Source: Meghimatium bilineatum (taxonomy: Eukaryota > Mollusca > Gastropoda > Stylommatophora > Philomycidae). Taken from it: a DNA stretch of 64,000 nt. This document shows positions 22,301-32,799 of this stretch, piece after piece. Numbering within the stretch: the first letter of the stretch is position 1; every line of letters starts with the position of its first letter. The position numbers were made by a program, and so were the translations under genes. The stretch lies in the NCBI GenBank assembly GCA_034231615.1, contig CM067317.1:13743316-13807315 (forward strand), written 5' to 3'. The notes beneath the pieces are model-generated. The model ran no database searches. It was given only the letters and a program-made list of their open reading frames with translations, and was not told where the DNA came from.

Positions 22301-22552
22301 TTCTTTCTGAGGTCTTTACTGGACCTCGGTCGTGGTTGCAGTATTAGTGTGAATAACTACAGATCTCTAGGTTTAAGAACATTCTATGAGATTTTTTCCC
22401 ACGACGTCATATTTAGAGTTGGTGTACGCATACCCATGACCGGGCTAAAGACCTGTGTACAGAACCATGACCAGAAAGAATAATTTTTAATAATTTCCGT
22501 GCATTTCGTTGGTCGGACGTGACCTTTTTTTTACATGCGACTCTAAGTATAT

Positions 22553-23090
22553 TCTTCTTCTTCTTCAGCAATCATTCTCAAACTCACGCTGGATCTCCCT
22601 TGTAGCAGGACCATGACCCTACTACGAATTTCCTATAGGGAACATAAGACCAATGTGTACGTAAGAAATAAAGTAGAGATGTGTGCAGGTGTCCAGGAGC
22701 CATTGCTTTCAATAGTGAAACGACGAAAACTAGCATGGTTCGGGCATGTATGCAGGCACGATTCCTTGTAAAAAACAATACTGCAGGGAACTGTCGAGGG
22801 TGGAAGAAGCAGAGGAGGGCAAATAAAGACATGGACAGACAACATCAAGGAATGGACAGGGCTAGATATTTCCACACTCATCCGCATCGCCGAGGATAGA
22901 ATTCGCTGGAGGACTCTGTGTGCTGAAGCATCCACTGTGGTACCCCTACGACCCTGAAGGGTTATGGGTTTATTGATTGATTGATATTGATGACCCTACT
23001 AGGTTTCAGCAGAATGTAGTCCAGATAATGGAAATGCGTTGTGTCGCCGTTTTATTTGCGCCAATGGCCCGACACATCCGTCTTTGGCGG
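22553..23090 (-). repeat. Q2 retroposon, itself interrupted by a LINE fragment
   Basis: Q2 in reverse orientation: the tail side at 22553-22612 and the head side at 23002-23090. The two halves are separated by a 365-bp LINE insert with its own perfect target-site duplication (22613-22624 and 22990-23001). Confidence 0.85.
22625..22989 (+). mobile_element. LINE 3' end with target-site duplication and (TTGA)n tail
   Basis: A 5'-truncated LINE insertion inside Q2, flanked by the perfect 12-bp repeat atgaccctacta. It encodes a LINE C-terminus: SIVKRRKLAWFGHVC, a G-rich basic stretch, then IKTWTDNIKEWTGLD and TLIRIAEDRIRWR. It ends in gattgattgat. The open segment is a pseudogene fragment. Relatives lie at 20729-20993, 29845-30190 and 37440-37545. 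Confidence 0.9.
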
Positions 23091-23145
23091 GACTCCAAGT
23101 ATATAAATAGTGACAATAATAAAAAAAAACATAACGAAGGAAGTC

Positions 23146-23382
23146 GTGTTAACTTTCTGTAGAGAAGTTTTTACCTCCGAAGTTCTCGGCACAAACAATA
23201 CCGGGAATTCCCTTACAGTATTTGCTTGTTCTAGATATACTGGAAAAAATTATTTCAAGGAAGTTATAACCAATTTCTCAATTTTTCATCAGTATACCAC
23301 AAATAGCTATCAGAGAAATCATAGAAGGCCCTATTTTAAAGGAACTCCTCCCAAAAATATCTCTTTTACAGCCTTCGCAATG
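23146..23382. other. Nothing recognised
   Basis: AT-rich spacer before the 14-mer array. Confidence 0.45.
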
Positions 23383-23774
23383 TAGTTTTATTCTAGTAGT
23401 TTTATTCTAGTAGTTTTATTCTAGTAGTTTTATTCTAGTAGTTTTATTCTAGTAGTTTTATTCTAGTAGTTTTATTCTAGTAGTTTTATTCTAGTAGTTT
23501 TATTCTAGTAGTTTTATTCTAGTAGTTTTATTCTAGTAGTTTTATTCTAGTAGTTTTATTCTAGTAGTTTTATTCTAGTAGTTTTATTCTAGTAGTTTTA
23601 TTCTAGTAGTTTTATTCTAGTAGTTTTATTCTAGTAGTTTTATTCTAGTAGTTTTATTCTAGTAGTTTTATTCTAGTAGTTTTATTCTAGTAGTTTTATT
23701 CTAGTAGTTTTATTCTAGTAGTTTTATTCTAGTAGTTTTATTCTAGTAGTTTTATTCTAGTAGTTTTATTCTAG
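23383..23774. repeat. Perfect 14-bp satellite array, 28 copies
   Basis: The unit tagttttattctag is repeated head to tail exactly 28 times (392 bp) with no variant I can find. It lies between anonymous DNA and a Q1 copy whose tail end starts just downstream. Confidence 0.97.
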
Positions 23775-23776
23775 TG

Positions 23777-24350
23777 CGTTCATGTGTTCGTACTTAAACT
23801 CATGTAGATTAACATGATGTAGTCAATAGAAGATAATGGGCTTTGTTATGGTTTACAGCTTAGCTGTGATATCTGTGCCGTTTAACACTATTAATGCAAA
23901 ATAAGATTAACAGGTTGCAAAGAATACCTAACTATGAACAAATCTAGATAAAAATATATATAAGAAATATGCAATAAAACAAAACATGACAATTTTTAAA
24001 AATTTAGAAATGTTTTGTTTTACATGTCATGTTTTGTTTTATTGCATATTTCTTATATATATATTTATCTAGATTTGTTCATAGTTAGGTATTACTTGTA
24101 ACCTGTTTATCTTACTTTTCATTACTATTTGTTACTTTGGTTACTGCGGCACCCTCCACTTTGTCGGACATCCTCCGACCATTTGGTTATTTATATATTA
24201 ACCCTATTAATCATGGCTTCTGGGTTACTCTGACCTTACTTGGGATAGTCAACTCCACCGCGAAACCGCCTTAGTTGCCGCTTACAACATTCATGAAAGG
24301 TAAACAGTATTAATATTCGTTGCTCCCCTTTCGCGCCACAGCGACACAAG
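23777..24350 (-). repeat. Degraded Q1 copy split by a foldback insertion
   Basis: Q1 in reverse at 23777-23895 ('gcgttcatgtgttcgtactt', 'tatggtttacagcttagctg') and 24212-24350 ('catggcttctgggttactct', 'cgttgctcccctttcgcg'). The interruption is flanked by aacactattaat (23884-23895) and aaccctattaat (24200-24211), a 12-bp target-site duplication with one mismatch. Confidence 0.8.
23896..24199. mobile_element. 304-bp foldback insertion (long hairpin)
   Basis: Contains two 89-nt arms, 23903-23991 and 24025-24113, that are reverse complements with about five mismatches and a 33-nt loop. The 3' flank of the insert (24114-24199, 'ggcaccctccactttgtcgg') is related to 42945-43010, so the insert derives from a dispersed family. 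It carries no ORF. Confidence 0.88.
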
Positions 24351-24888
24351 GACAACACAAGCAGTGAATTCAGGAACTCCGTATCATATTATTGTATCTA
24401 GACATCCGTGTAATAATATATGCACAAGACGTCAGATCTATACGTGGAAGTACACGACACAACCATAAACAGACACTATATTGTTAGCATACATTCTGTT
24501 TACATCTCGATTGACAAGTGTCATATCACTTTACCCGCAAAATTGCTGTATGATCCAACTGTGGCTCTCGACAATACGTATACCGCCTACTGTCGCGAAC
24601 CAACCTTCAAAGTCACGAAGTGCTTACAATCCCCTACTCAGTCACGAAGTGCCACTAATAGTTAAGTGTGACAACGTGAATACGGGAAAGTGAACACAAA
24701 AACACGGAAACCAACTGTTGAAAAGTAAGCATGTTTCCGTTATCAATTATTATTCTTGTTCTCTTCTTGATTAGAAACCAACATAATGGCACACAGGCAT
24801 ACCCACAAGCTAAGCTCTCCTTTCCAGCACCCATCCAATAGTATACAGCCTCAAAATCATAATCATATGTTAATAATATGATTTTTTT
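24351..24888. other. Nothing recognised
   Basis: No gene or repeat assignment. Confidence 0.45.
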
Positions 24889-25045
24889 ACGCCGAAGATG
24901 AATGTGTCGGGACATTGGCGCAAATAAAACGGTGACACAACGCATTTCCATTTTCTGGACTACATCCCTGCTGGAAGTCTAGTAGGACAATGGTCCTACA
25001 ATAAGGGGAATGAAGCGGGAGTTTGAGAATAAACTCTGAAGAAGA
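24889..25045 (+). repeat. Q2 retroposon, plus strand
   Basis: Q2 landmarks in order from 'cgccgaagatgaatgtgtcg' to 'actctgaagaagat'. The tail runs directly into the 34-bp minisatellite. Confidence 0.82.
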
Positions 25046-25170
25046 TAGTCTACACGTGGTAGTTGAGTCAAATGTGGCATAGTCTACATGCGGTAGTTGA
25101 GTCTAGGGTGGCATAGTCTACATGAGGTAGTTGAGTCAAACGTGGCATAGTCTACATGAGGTAGTTGAAT
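25046..25170. repeat. 34-bp minisatellite, array 1 (about 3.6 copies)
   Basis: Unit 'tagtctacatgcggtagttg' plus 'agtctagggtggca'. The same unit forms a second array at 26669-26910. Confidence 0.92.
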
Positions 25171-25236
25171 ATGATTTTCATATATTTACATAGAGGATAT
25201 ACTTTCTCCCCTCATCCCTGGTCATCCCTATTTCCG

Positions 25237-25470
25237 TTAATCATTGTATGTGCACGTTATAACATCCAGTGTCCACTTTTCACTCTTTAGTAAATCGATA
25301 AATGTCTTTATTACGTCAGCCCTATCTATTTTCAATGCTGTGCCATCAACCACAGCATTGTCGGGTAATGAGGTTGCTCTTTCGTTGCCTAGTGCGTCTG
25401 CATGACCAGGACAGTATATCAATGTAACACTTTCGTTGCCTAATACCCCTTCATGATCAGGACAGTCTAC
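25237..25470 (-). pseudogene. RNase H fragment of a LINE
   Basis: Minus-strand translation gives IYCPGHADALGNERA, the RNase H C-terminal motif (H-x-x-x-x-GN-x-x-AD, here with AD changed to AT), then GTALKIDRADVIK. This matches the plus-strand fragment at 55630-55985. The 'PG...LGNES' segment is repeated on the other side of an intervening LINE fragment (25660-25760). Confidence 0.75.
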
Positions 25471-25474
25471 TATC

Positions 25475-25660
25475 TATTCGCTAAACCCTTTGTTGCCTTG
25501 CATCGTCAGGGGTAGAAGAGTTTTCTGGAGATGTCCCTGGTGAGTGCTGCGTATATTGTGGAGTTGGTCGCCTCTTTTATTTCGGTAGTACATCGTTTTC
25601 GTATCGGCCTCTAGGTCTGCCTTTACTGTATCTGTGTAGCATAGCTTGCTGTGGTACAGG
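25475..25660 (-). mobile_element. LINE 3' fragment inserted in the RNase H remnant
   Basis: Minus-strand text matches the 3' end of the plus-strand LINE at 52560-53325: PQQAMLHRYSKGRPRGRYEND, then 'ctccagaaaactcttctacc' and an end near 'agcgaatagatag'. Short 'caggacagt' repeats on both sides suggest a target-site duplication, though the host sequence is itself tandemly repeated. Confidence 0.7.
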
Positions 25661-25849
25661 ACAGTATATCCATGTAACACTTTCGTTGCCTAATACTCCT
25701 GATTGACCAGGACAGCATATCAATGTAACACTTTCGATTGCCGAGTTGTTCACTAATGCGATCCAATTCTTTTTTAACATACACCTTACTATATATGGTA
25801 ACTTGCTTTGGGAGTCTGTCTCATCGTGTGCGTTGTCATTCAGTCATCA

Positions 25850-25970
25850 TCTGAGTGTTTCCGTCATCGGCCCAGAGCCTCTGTCATCGGCGAGTACCTC
25901 CGTCATCATCAGAGTGCTTTCATCATCGGTCGAGTGCCTCCGTCATCGGTCGAGTGCTTCCGTCACGATT
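25850..25970. repeat. ~20-bp degenerate minisatellite
   Basis: Units of the form 'cgtcatcggtcgagtgcctc' repeat about six times with variation. Confidence 0.8.
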
Positions 25971-26049
25971 TCAGTTATTACTAAATTATTACTAGGACGA
26001 ATTGAAACAATTTAAATGTTGAAAAATGTTGTAAATATGAACTCGGTTT

Positions 26050-26440
26050 TTCCCATGTGTACTCAGTCTCTCTTAATGAAACAGTCCCTCTTAATAACTC
26101 ACAATGAAGCAGCACACCGCCTGCGGAGAGCACCACTCATAAAATTTAACTTCGTAACTTCAAGCGATAATTTACAAAGATTTCCGGGAAAAAAACCCAC
26201 TTTGTAAATTTCTTTGTCTTCTTCAGCGTTCATTCTCAAACTCCCGCTGGATCTCTGTTGTAGCAGGACCATGATCCATTCTATAATTTCAGCAGGATGT
26301 AGTCCAGAGAATGGAAATGCGCTATGTCGCCGTTTTATTTGCAGCAATGGTCCGATACATCCGTCTTCGGCGGACTTTGTAAACAAGGTGTCGCGAACGA
26401 GTTTCGGACCTACGATCTTTTCAGCAGGAAACGAACGTTA
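26050..26440 (-). repeat. tRNA-derived SINE (family S3) split by Q2
   Basis: S3 halves at 26100-26208 ('cacaccgcctgcggagagca') and 26384-26440 ('caaggtgtcgcgaacgagtt') match the intact copy at 33238-33440. The Q2 insertion between them (26209-26373, minus) has the perfect target-site duplication actttgtaaa at 26199-26208 and 26374-26383. Confidence 0.82.
26209..26373 (-). repeat. Q2 retroposon nested in S3
   Basis: Complete minus-strand Q2 copy ('cttcttcagcgttcattctc' to 'catccgtcttcggcgg') with a 10-bp target-site duplication. Confidence 0.88.
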
Positions 26441-26486
26441 GCTGCTACGTCAGAGTTGTCATCATAACAGAAACAAGAACTATTAC

Positions 26487-26597
26487 ATAAACACATGTCT
26501 GCTCAACATAAACACATGTCTGCTCAACATAAACAAATGTCTGCTCAACATAAACACATGTCTGCTCAACATAAACACATGTCTGCTCAACATACTC
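26487..26597. repeat. 21-bp minisatellite, five copies
   Basis: 'acatgtctgctcaacataaa' plus c, repeated every 21 bp. The seven-codon period keeps an MSAQHKH-type frame open, which I treat as an artefact. Confidence 0.95.
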
Positions 26598-26668
26598 CTT
26601 TCATGAAAACGGCAGTCCTGGAGTACATTTTCTTTATTCTCTTATGTTCTCTACATGGGCACAGGTCT

Positions 26669-26910
26669 AACAGTCTACATTGCGGTAGTTGAGTCTAGGG
26701 TGGCATAGTCTACACGCGGTAGTTGAGTCTAGGGTGGCATAGTCTACACGCGATAGTTGAGTCAAACTTGGCATAGCTTACATGCGGTAGTTGAGTCTAG
26801 GGTGGCATAGTCTACACGTGGTAGTTGAGTCAAACGTGGCATAGTCTACATGCTGTAGTTAAGTCTAGGGTGGCATAGTCAACATGTGGTAGTTGAGTCT
26901 AACGTGGCTG
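26669..26910. repeat. 34-bp minisatellite, array 2 (about 7 copies)
   Basis: Same unit as 25046-25170, with alternating 'gagtctagggtggca' and 'gagtcaaacgtggca' variants. Confidence 0.93.
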
Positions 26911-27109
26911 AATGTTCTTTTTTCGTAATTCTGCAACTGGTCTCTTCTTGTCAGTGAGTAGGTCACTGGCAGACAGTGTGCTGATCTGTTGAGAGAAACG
27001 AACTACATATCAAGAACCACAAATACTATGACGTGAATACTCTACACCGAATTGGACAACCATTCTTGAACCACGAACCAAATTGAGGATTTTTCTACCG
27101 TAATTAGGT

Positions 27110-28400
27110 GGTCATCATCATCACCATCAAACATGTAGCACTTCAGTGTCGTAGGGGTGCACACTGGAAACTTCAACACACAAATTTCGCAATACTTCTC
27201 TGTTCTGTGTGTAAGTGTGGAGAATCTTAATCCTGTCCAATCTTTAATATTATCCACTTCTGACTTCCTCCTCTTCTTCACCAAGAACGGTTACCTTCAT
27301 AATAGTTTTTGAAAGGGAATCGTACCTCATCACGTGACCAAACCACACAAGTTTGTGACGCTTCACCACTATCATGAAATGTTATTGTTGACCTGCAAGA
27401 GTATTGATTTTGCTTCTCCCATATATGTTGGTGTTATGTTCAGCATTTGTTCTGTACAAATGTGATATGTTTTCAAAAGTCTGTAACCTTCTCTTCCACT
27501 GTAATTGTCCAACTCCTACATCCTTGAGTCATACTTACTAGCAGAGATAATTGAATAACTTTTAGTTAGTTCCTTATCAAATAGATAACTCAATCTACCT
27601 ATTTTCTTTTCCACAAATGCATGTGTCGTGGGGAATTGAAGTTGTCTGAATCTGGTCATCTTTGTTACGCTTTCCATGGTTAGGCCGTGGTTTTTAACAA
27701 TCTCTCTGACTGAATTTTCTCATTTGTTCTTGGTCTTCATCTTGCTTTGGAACAGTTCTTTCGGCTGTTGTACGCCTGGATTGCTCGTTGAGATTGTTCC
27801 ATTCGCATAAGGTGATCGAACCAGTTGATCTGCTGTCTTTCTATATATTTTTTCCATGGTATGGTGTTTACTGTCTTACTGTTGATTTCATTTCTCACTC
27901 AGTCTCTTCTGGTGACGTTTATAGCCTTTCTCAGGCAATTCATCTCAGATGTTGTAATCTTTCTCATTAGTGTTTTGTCAGGTGCCATGTCTGGCACTGG
28001 TAACATAATGTTGCAATACAGTTGGTGTTTATCATCTGTCATTTGGTCGCCATGCTGATTACTGGATTTTTAAGCAGCGATGACAGTTGATATGTTACAG
28101 CGTTGACTTTTTGGCACCTTATCTAAATTTCTTTATCAATTTTGTCATCTTCTGTAGAAATGTTTCCTAGATAATTACATTATCATGTCAGTTTTAGATT
28201 TGTGCCGTTAACATACGCATTTAACTGTTCTGTTGTTCTGCATATTTTCATCGTTTTTTGTTTTGATGTGTCAAATCTCATATTGTATTGTTCGCAGCTG
28301 CCTTTAATAAATTTGTGTGTCTTCGTAGTGCATCTTCAGTTTCATATATTAAGCCTTAATCATCTGCGACGAGAAGTTCGTGCAGAGAATTTACTAAGTC
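27110..28400 (-). mobile_element. Decayed LINE RT and C-terminus, minus strand
   Basis: From its 5' side: a degraded catalytic block LLVADD followed by GLIYETEDALRRHTNLL (near 28320-28390), WFDHLMRMEQS (near 27800-27830), and at the 3' side a C-terminus containing VDNIKDWTGLRFSTL (27220-27255). Stops and frameshifts abound. Two different LINE pieces may be joined here, since the last part resembles the family of 22625-22989. Confidence 0.7.
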
Positions 28401-29309
28401 TTGATTGTTTCTGAAATGTGTTTTCTTCTTTCTTCTACCTATTTTGCTATTCTGTCTATATACAGCGAAATAGGAAGAAGCAAGAAGCGAACACATCTCA
28501 GAAATATCAAGAGGCCTATGTAATTATCTGCACGATCTATGGGGTATATGCTTCAATCAACATCAAAAACCTGTGTTTCTTCCAATTTTCATCCTTTTAC
28601 GTGCCGACAGACACTTTTCTCAGTTTTGAACAAGTTTTTTTTTTAAATTCGCTTTATCACAAATTTGACAGTCATTTCCTCTGTATGGCGTCTTGTGATT
28701 TGAATTTTGCAAGAGCACAGGTCAATCCATAATTTTAAATTAATCTGGCAAGCTAGTAAATACGGCTTGTGGGAGGGGGCATTTCCACCATTCTATTTGG
28801 GTTAGGATTTTACATTCCTGTACCTGGCTATCAGCATTTGCTTTATTTAATGTCTTATATGCATATTTTTATTATTTAACATGTGGTTACTGCAAGTGTT
28901 TACATCTTTTGTAGAGTTTCAATTTGTTCAGCTTCAAACTACAGTTTTTGGCGTTTTCGTATATACAAAACAAAGCAGTTTAGTAAACGTGTAAAAATAA
29001 TGAATTTAAATAAGGAAGTTTGCATGTTCCAAAAATCTATTTCTGTATCGCCTTGCGCCGTTTAAAGTAAAAGTGGCGATCATTTATGTAATTGATAAAC
29101 ATAGGCAAAAATAACATGTTTTTTAAAGTTACTGGTTAGCAAAGTTTCTCAAAGTGGATGATACCACCTCAAAGAAAGAATAAGACACTTCAGATGGTGG
29201 CTAAATCGTGATGCTAGTCATCATTAGACCTATTGGCTAATGGGAAATTCAGCTTTTAAAATTACCCAATTGACTATTTATTGCCTATCACACAAAATAT
29301 AATTATAGT
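28401..29309. other. Nothing recognised
   Basis: AT-rich; short plus-strand frames lack domain character. Confidence 0.45.
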
Positions 29310-29400
29310 GACCAACGAAAATCACGCGAATTGTCAAATGAGTCATTAAGAAAGTTTGAATTCCCATTATCCAGTAGGTCTTATAATGTAAAGGGTAATG
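29310..29400 (+). repeat. F-family fragment
   Basis: 'agtgaccaacgaaaatcacg' is the best match to the F core in the window, followed by 'gtcattaagaaagtttgaat'. Confidence 0.6.
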
Positions 29401-29844
29401 ACTAAATGGTCATGGAGCATTAGAGGGCGATATGAAGCATTAGGAAAAATGAACTAATAGTAAAGCAATTGCTAAAGTACATAATATATCATGTGTGTCG
29501 AAGACGTCTTCTCGGGACAGTGCACAGTAATGAGAGTTTGAGTCTTCTGGTTATAAATAAAGCTCTGGAGAAGATACCCCATTGCGAGGTCCATAGATAA
29601 GGGAGGAATTTGTGGTCTTAAAACCGCCCCCCCCCCCCGGTAGCAAATCTGAACACGACTTTTAGTACTAGAAACTTTACCGAAAAGTCGATAAAACCCC
29701 CTCCCTTAGCGATTTTTTCACAGAAAGGTCTGCACAATTAGATAACACCACCCTCCTTAAGTACTTAAGTCCTTAAGCCCTGTTCTCTCTGCATATATAG
29801 AGCAATGTTTACAAGTTTTCGAATATAAATGGTATAGGCACATT
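29401..29844. other. No gene; poly-C near 29626-29638
   Basis: No assignment apart from the C run. Confidence 0.45.
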
Positions 29845-30190
29845 CTGCGCATCTCCTGTAGAGAACATAAGGCACATGTGTACGTATGAAATAAAACAGG
29901 GATGTATACAGGCACACAAGAACCATTGCTATCAATAATGAATCGACGAAAACTTGCATGGTTTAGATATGTACGAGTCCTTGTAAATAACGATACTACA
30001 TGGAACATTCGAAGGTGAAAGAAGCAGAGTAGGACAAAGAAAGTCATGGACAAACAAAATCAAGGACTGGACAAGTCGGGTTTTTCTTCACTCATCTGCA
30101 ATGCTGAAGATAAAAATTGTTGGAGGACTGTGTTGATGCATTCAATATGGTATCCATACGAACCTAACGGATATGAACTTGTGGTTATGA
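29845..30190 (+). mobile_element. LINE 3' fragment (relative of 22625-22989)
   Basis: Shares 'gagaacataaggcacatgtg', 'gaatcgacgaaaacttgcat', 'aaaatcaaggactggacaag' and 'ggtatccatacgaacc' with that insertion, but with several indels. An older copy. Confidence 0.82.
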
Positions 30191-30199
30191 ATATAAGAG

Positions 30200-30480
30200 A
30201 GAGGCTCTAGCTTCTATAATCTAAAGGGAGCGACAGCTTCTAGAATCTATATGAACGGGAGTTTAAGATTCTAGAATCTATTCGAAAAGGAGCTACAGCT
30301 TCTAGAGTTCTAGAGTCTATATGAACGGGGGTTTAAGATTCTAGAATCTATTCGAAAAGATGCGACAGCTTCTAGAGTCTATATGAACGGGAGTGTCAGA
30401 TTCTATAATCTATTCGAAAGGGAGCTACAGCTTCTAGAATCTATAGGCCTGCCTAAGGGAGCTCCCGACTCTATAATGTA
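30200..30480. repeat. Degenerate ~60-bp tandem repeat rich in TTCTAGAATCTA
   Basis: 'gacagcttctagaatctata' and 'ttaagattctagaatctatt' alternate about five times with variation in length. Confidence 0.85.
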
Positions 30481-30894
30481 TACTAACAGTGGCGATTGCA
30501 CGAAAATGTTTGAGAAACACTGTAGATTATAATCTCCAATTTTCAGAGATCTGTTTTAGAGCCCTAGGTATCATGTAATTACTGTTTCAAGGTTCAAACA
30601 AATTCTATGTTTAGCGATCGTTTATTTTTGGAATTCGTGCAGAGCAGCTTATGTAAGAACATGCAGGTTATTAAAATATTTGTTGAAAATGTAATGGAAT
30701 GTCATTTCTAAGTACGGCAACAGTTACATAACAAAGTGTTAGAGGGAGTGGGAGATTGAGTGAACAAGAATTTAGATCGTAACTTGTCTTATCTTCTATT
30801 CCAGTGGTTACCAACTGGTCACGTGGTTTCCATGAGGTTTACATGTTATTAACGGAGGTGCAGTAGTGTAATGCTAAGCCATTAGCCATACCGT
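30481..30894. other. Nothing recognised
   Basis: No assignment. Confidence 0.45.
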
Positions 30895-31110
30895 ACTTTA
30901 GTATAAAGATCTTTGTGCAGAAAAAGTAAACATGCTTGAAAGGCCGATTTTGATTATTTCCGTACATTTCATTGATCGGCCTTGGCTATTTTGGTACGCG
31001 ACTCCAAGTATATAAATAGTGACCAACCAAAACACAATAATAAAAAAAAGTGAACGTATGAAATCCTAATTAATTATGTACAAAGGTCTTCCTACCATCG
31101 ACGGTCTCGC
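30895..31110 (-). repeat. F-family interspersed repeat, best-preserved copy
   Basis: 'gcttgaaaggccgattttga', 'tccgtacatttcattgatcg' and 'ccaagtatataaatagtgac' in the same order as 16080-16290. Confidence 0.78.
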
Positions 31111-31141
31111 ATTAGCCCACTGACTAGTAAACTCGGAATTT

Positions 31142-31795
31142 ACTCCTTCATCGTCATCAAGTGCCGTCTCCGCAACAAAGGCTGGCTGCAACATCCCCTG
31201 CTTCATGTTTTGGTGGTGCATTCTGCTAGACTGAAACCTTTCCATCTTGTGATGTTACTCTCCCACTTGTATCTCTGCCTACCTCTTGCTCGCTTCCCTT
31301 TGACTTTACCCTCAAGTAAGGTCTTCAATAAGATGTCATGTCTTTTAATGTGTCCAAATTATTTTATTTGCCTGATCTTTATTTCTCTTAGTAGTTCTTT
31401 CTTCATATTAAGTGTTTTTAGCACCTCTTTATTTGCTTTCTTCTCTTTCCATGATGTTCTCCCTATTCTTCTATATACCCGCATCTCAAAGGCATCAATT
31501 CTGTCTTCTAATTGTTTATTTATTGTCCATGTTTCTGATCCATACATTAATATAGAATAGATGTAGCATTTTATAATTCTCATTTTTAACTTGTTTGTAA
31601 TTTGTTGAGATGTTACTAAGTTCCTCATGCCATTGAAGGTATTTTTAGCCATTCCTATTCTCCTTTTAACTTCTGTTTCACATCTGTCATCATTTGTGAC
31701 TATGTGTCCAAGATATTGATAATGTTTTACTTGTTGTACTTTCTCTCCATGAATGTTTATGTTTAGCTCTTGTTCTCCTTATTTGTGGATGAAAT
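31142..31795 (-). mobile_element. RTE LINE 3' fragment, minus strand
   Basis: Encodes the RT thumb and C-terminus: HYQYLGHIVTNDD near 31700, AKNTFNGMRNL, MYGSETWTINKQ, MRVYRRIGRTSWKEKKANKEVL and IKIRQIK. It ends at a (GAT) tail near 31147. It is the same family as the plus-strand copy at 35632-36247. Flanks 'aatttactcc' and 'aaattactcc' are a plausible target-site duplication. The copy has stops near its end. Confidence 0.87.
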
Positions 31796-32037
31796 TAAAA
31801 ATTACTCCCGTGGGTTACTCAGCTATTAGAAAGTAGAGTGCTACAGGTCGTGTTCCTGGAAGAGTGAAGAATGGCGCCATCGTTACTGAGCACGTGCGGT
31901 TGGCGACGCTAGTCATGCTGTTTCCGGGCAACCAATGACTGGACAGCTGGGCACTTAAAGGGAGCCGCGTGCTTATGACGCTGGTTCATAACTCATACAG
32001 TGTATTTTCTTTACCTATGACCTTTGCTGTCCGTCTC
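31796..32037. other. GC-richer unassigned stretch
   Basis: Contains CpG dinucleotides and an E-box-like cacgtg near 31901, but no exon I can support. Confidence 0.4.
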
Positions 32038-32225
32038 TATCGCGGGGGTGGTACAATGAGCTCGTTTGTGGCGACCACGGTACTGTTTCAGGCAAATACG
32101 TATCCAGGCGATTTAGAAAGCAATGGCAAACTTATCGACGTTTATACTGCCAAGAAAATTACTGCTGCCAAAAATGCTGCGTTGATGGTTACTTTCTGTT
32201 TAGGATGGGCTACCATTGTTTTATA
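32038..32225 (+). repeat. S5 SINE, plus strand, diverged
   Basis: 'tagaaagcaatggcaaactt', 'aaaatgctgcgttgatggtt' and 'gatgggctaccattg' follow the S5 body in sense order. The head near 32040-32085 ('ggtggtacaatgagctcgtt') is a worn tRNA-like segment. Confidence 0.65.
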
Positions 32226-32799
32226 ACTTTTACATATTATTAGAGTCGAAAATGAGGGCTGGTGGGGGGAGGAGGGGGGGCACAGAACAATTGGATTACT
32301 TGAAGGGGTACCATACTTTTCAGAGTTGAAACCGGGATCAATAGTAATAAAACGTAAGTAGGTACAGGTTAAGCAAATGTGATAAGCAAAACATTTTAAT
32401 ATTACTCTTAGTTTCATTCAGTTTCGTGACCTAGCTGACCTCGTATTAAAATGAGAAAGTCGCTAGGTATACTTCGAACTGCGGGCTATACACTGAGAGC
32501 CAACCTCGCCCTCCCGTATCCAGTGATGGATTTCAGTGTGTAGCGGGCAGATCAATGGATCCGCAAGTAGACCTAGCTTCTGTAAAATGCGTCTTTATAA
32601 ATTAAATTGATAACTTATTAACTTAAATTGCGTTTCGTTAAATAATGTACATATTTTTTTCCGTTAAAAAAGAGACCACATTTGTTTAACCTATTCCCGT
32701 AAGTGCAAACCGGGGGACCATCTGCTAAAAATTATTGTTGCCGGTTTTGATGGTTTAAATATATATCTTGATGTTTTACATTTAGATCTTGATGTTTTA
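32226..32799. other. Nothing recognised
   Basis: A G-rich patch at 32255-32280 and a GC-rich patch at 32470-32580 without protein character. Confidence 0.45.

Larger units (their letters stand above)
22440..23145 (-). repeat. F-family repeat split by a nested insertion
   Basis: The F copy occupies 22440-22552 and 23105-23145. The break falls within the 'gactccaagtatat' segment, which is duplicated on both sides (22539-22552 and 23091-23104, one mismatch) as the target-site duplication of the inserted Q2 element. Confidence 0.82.
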
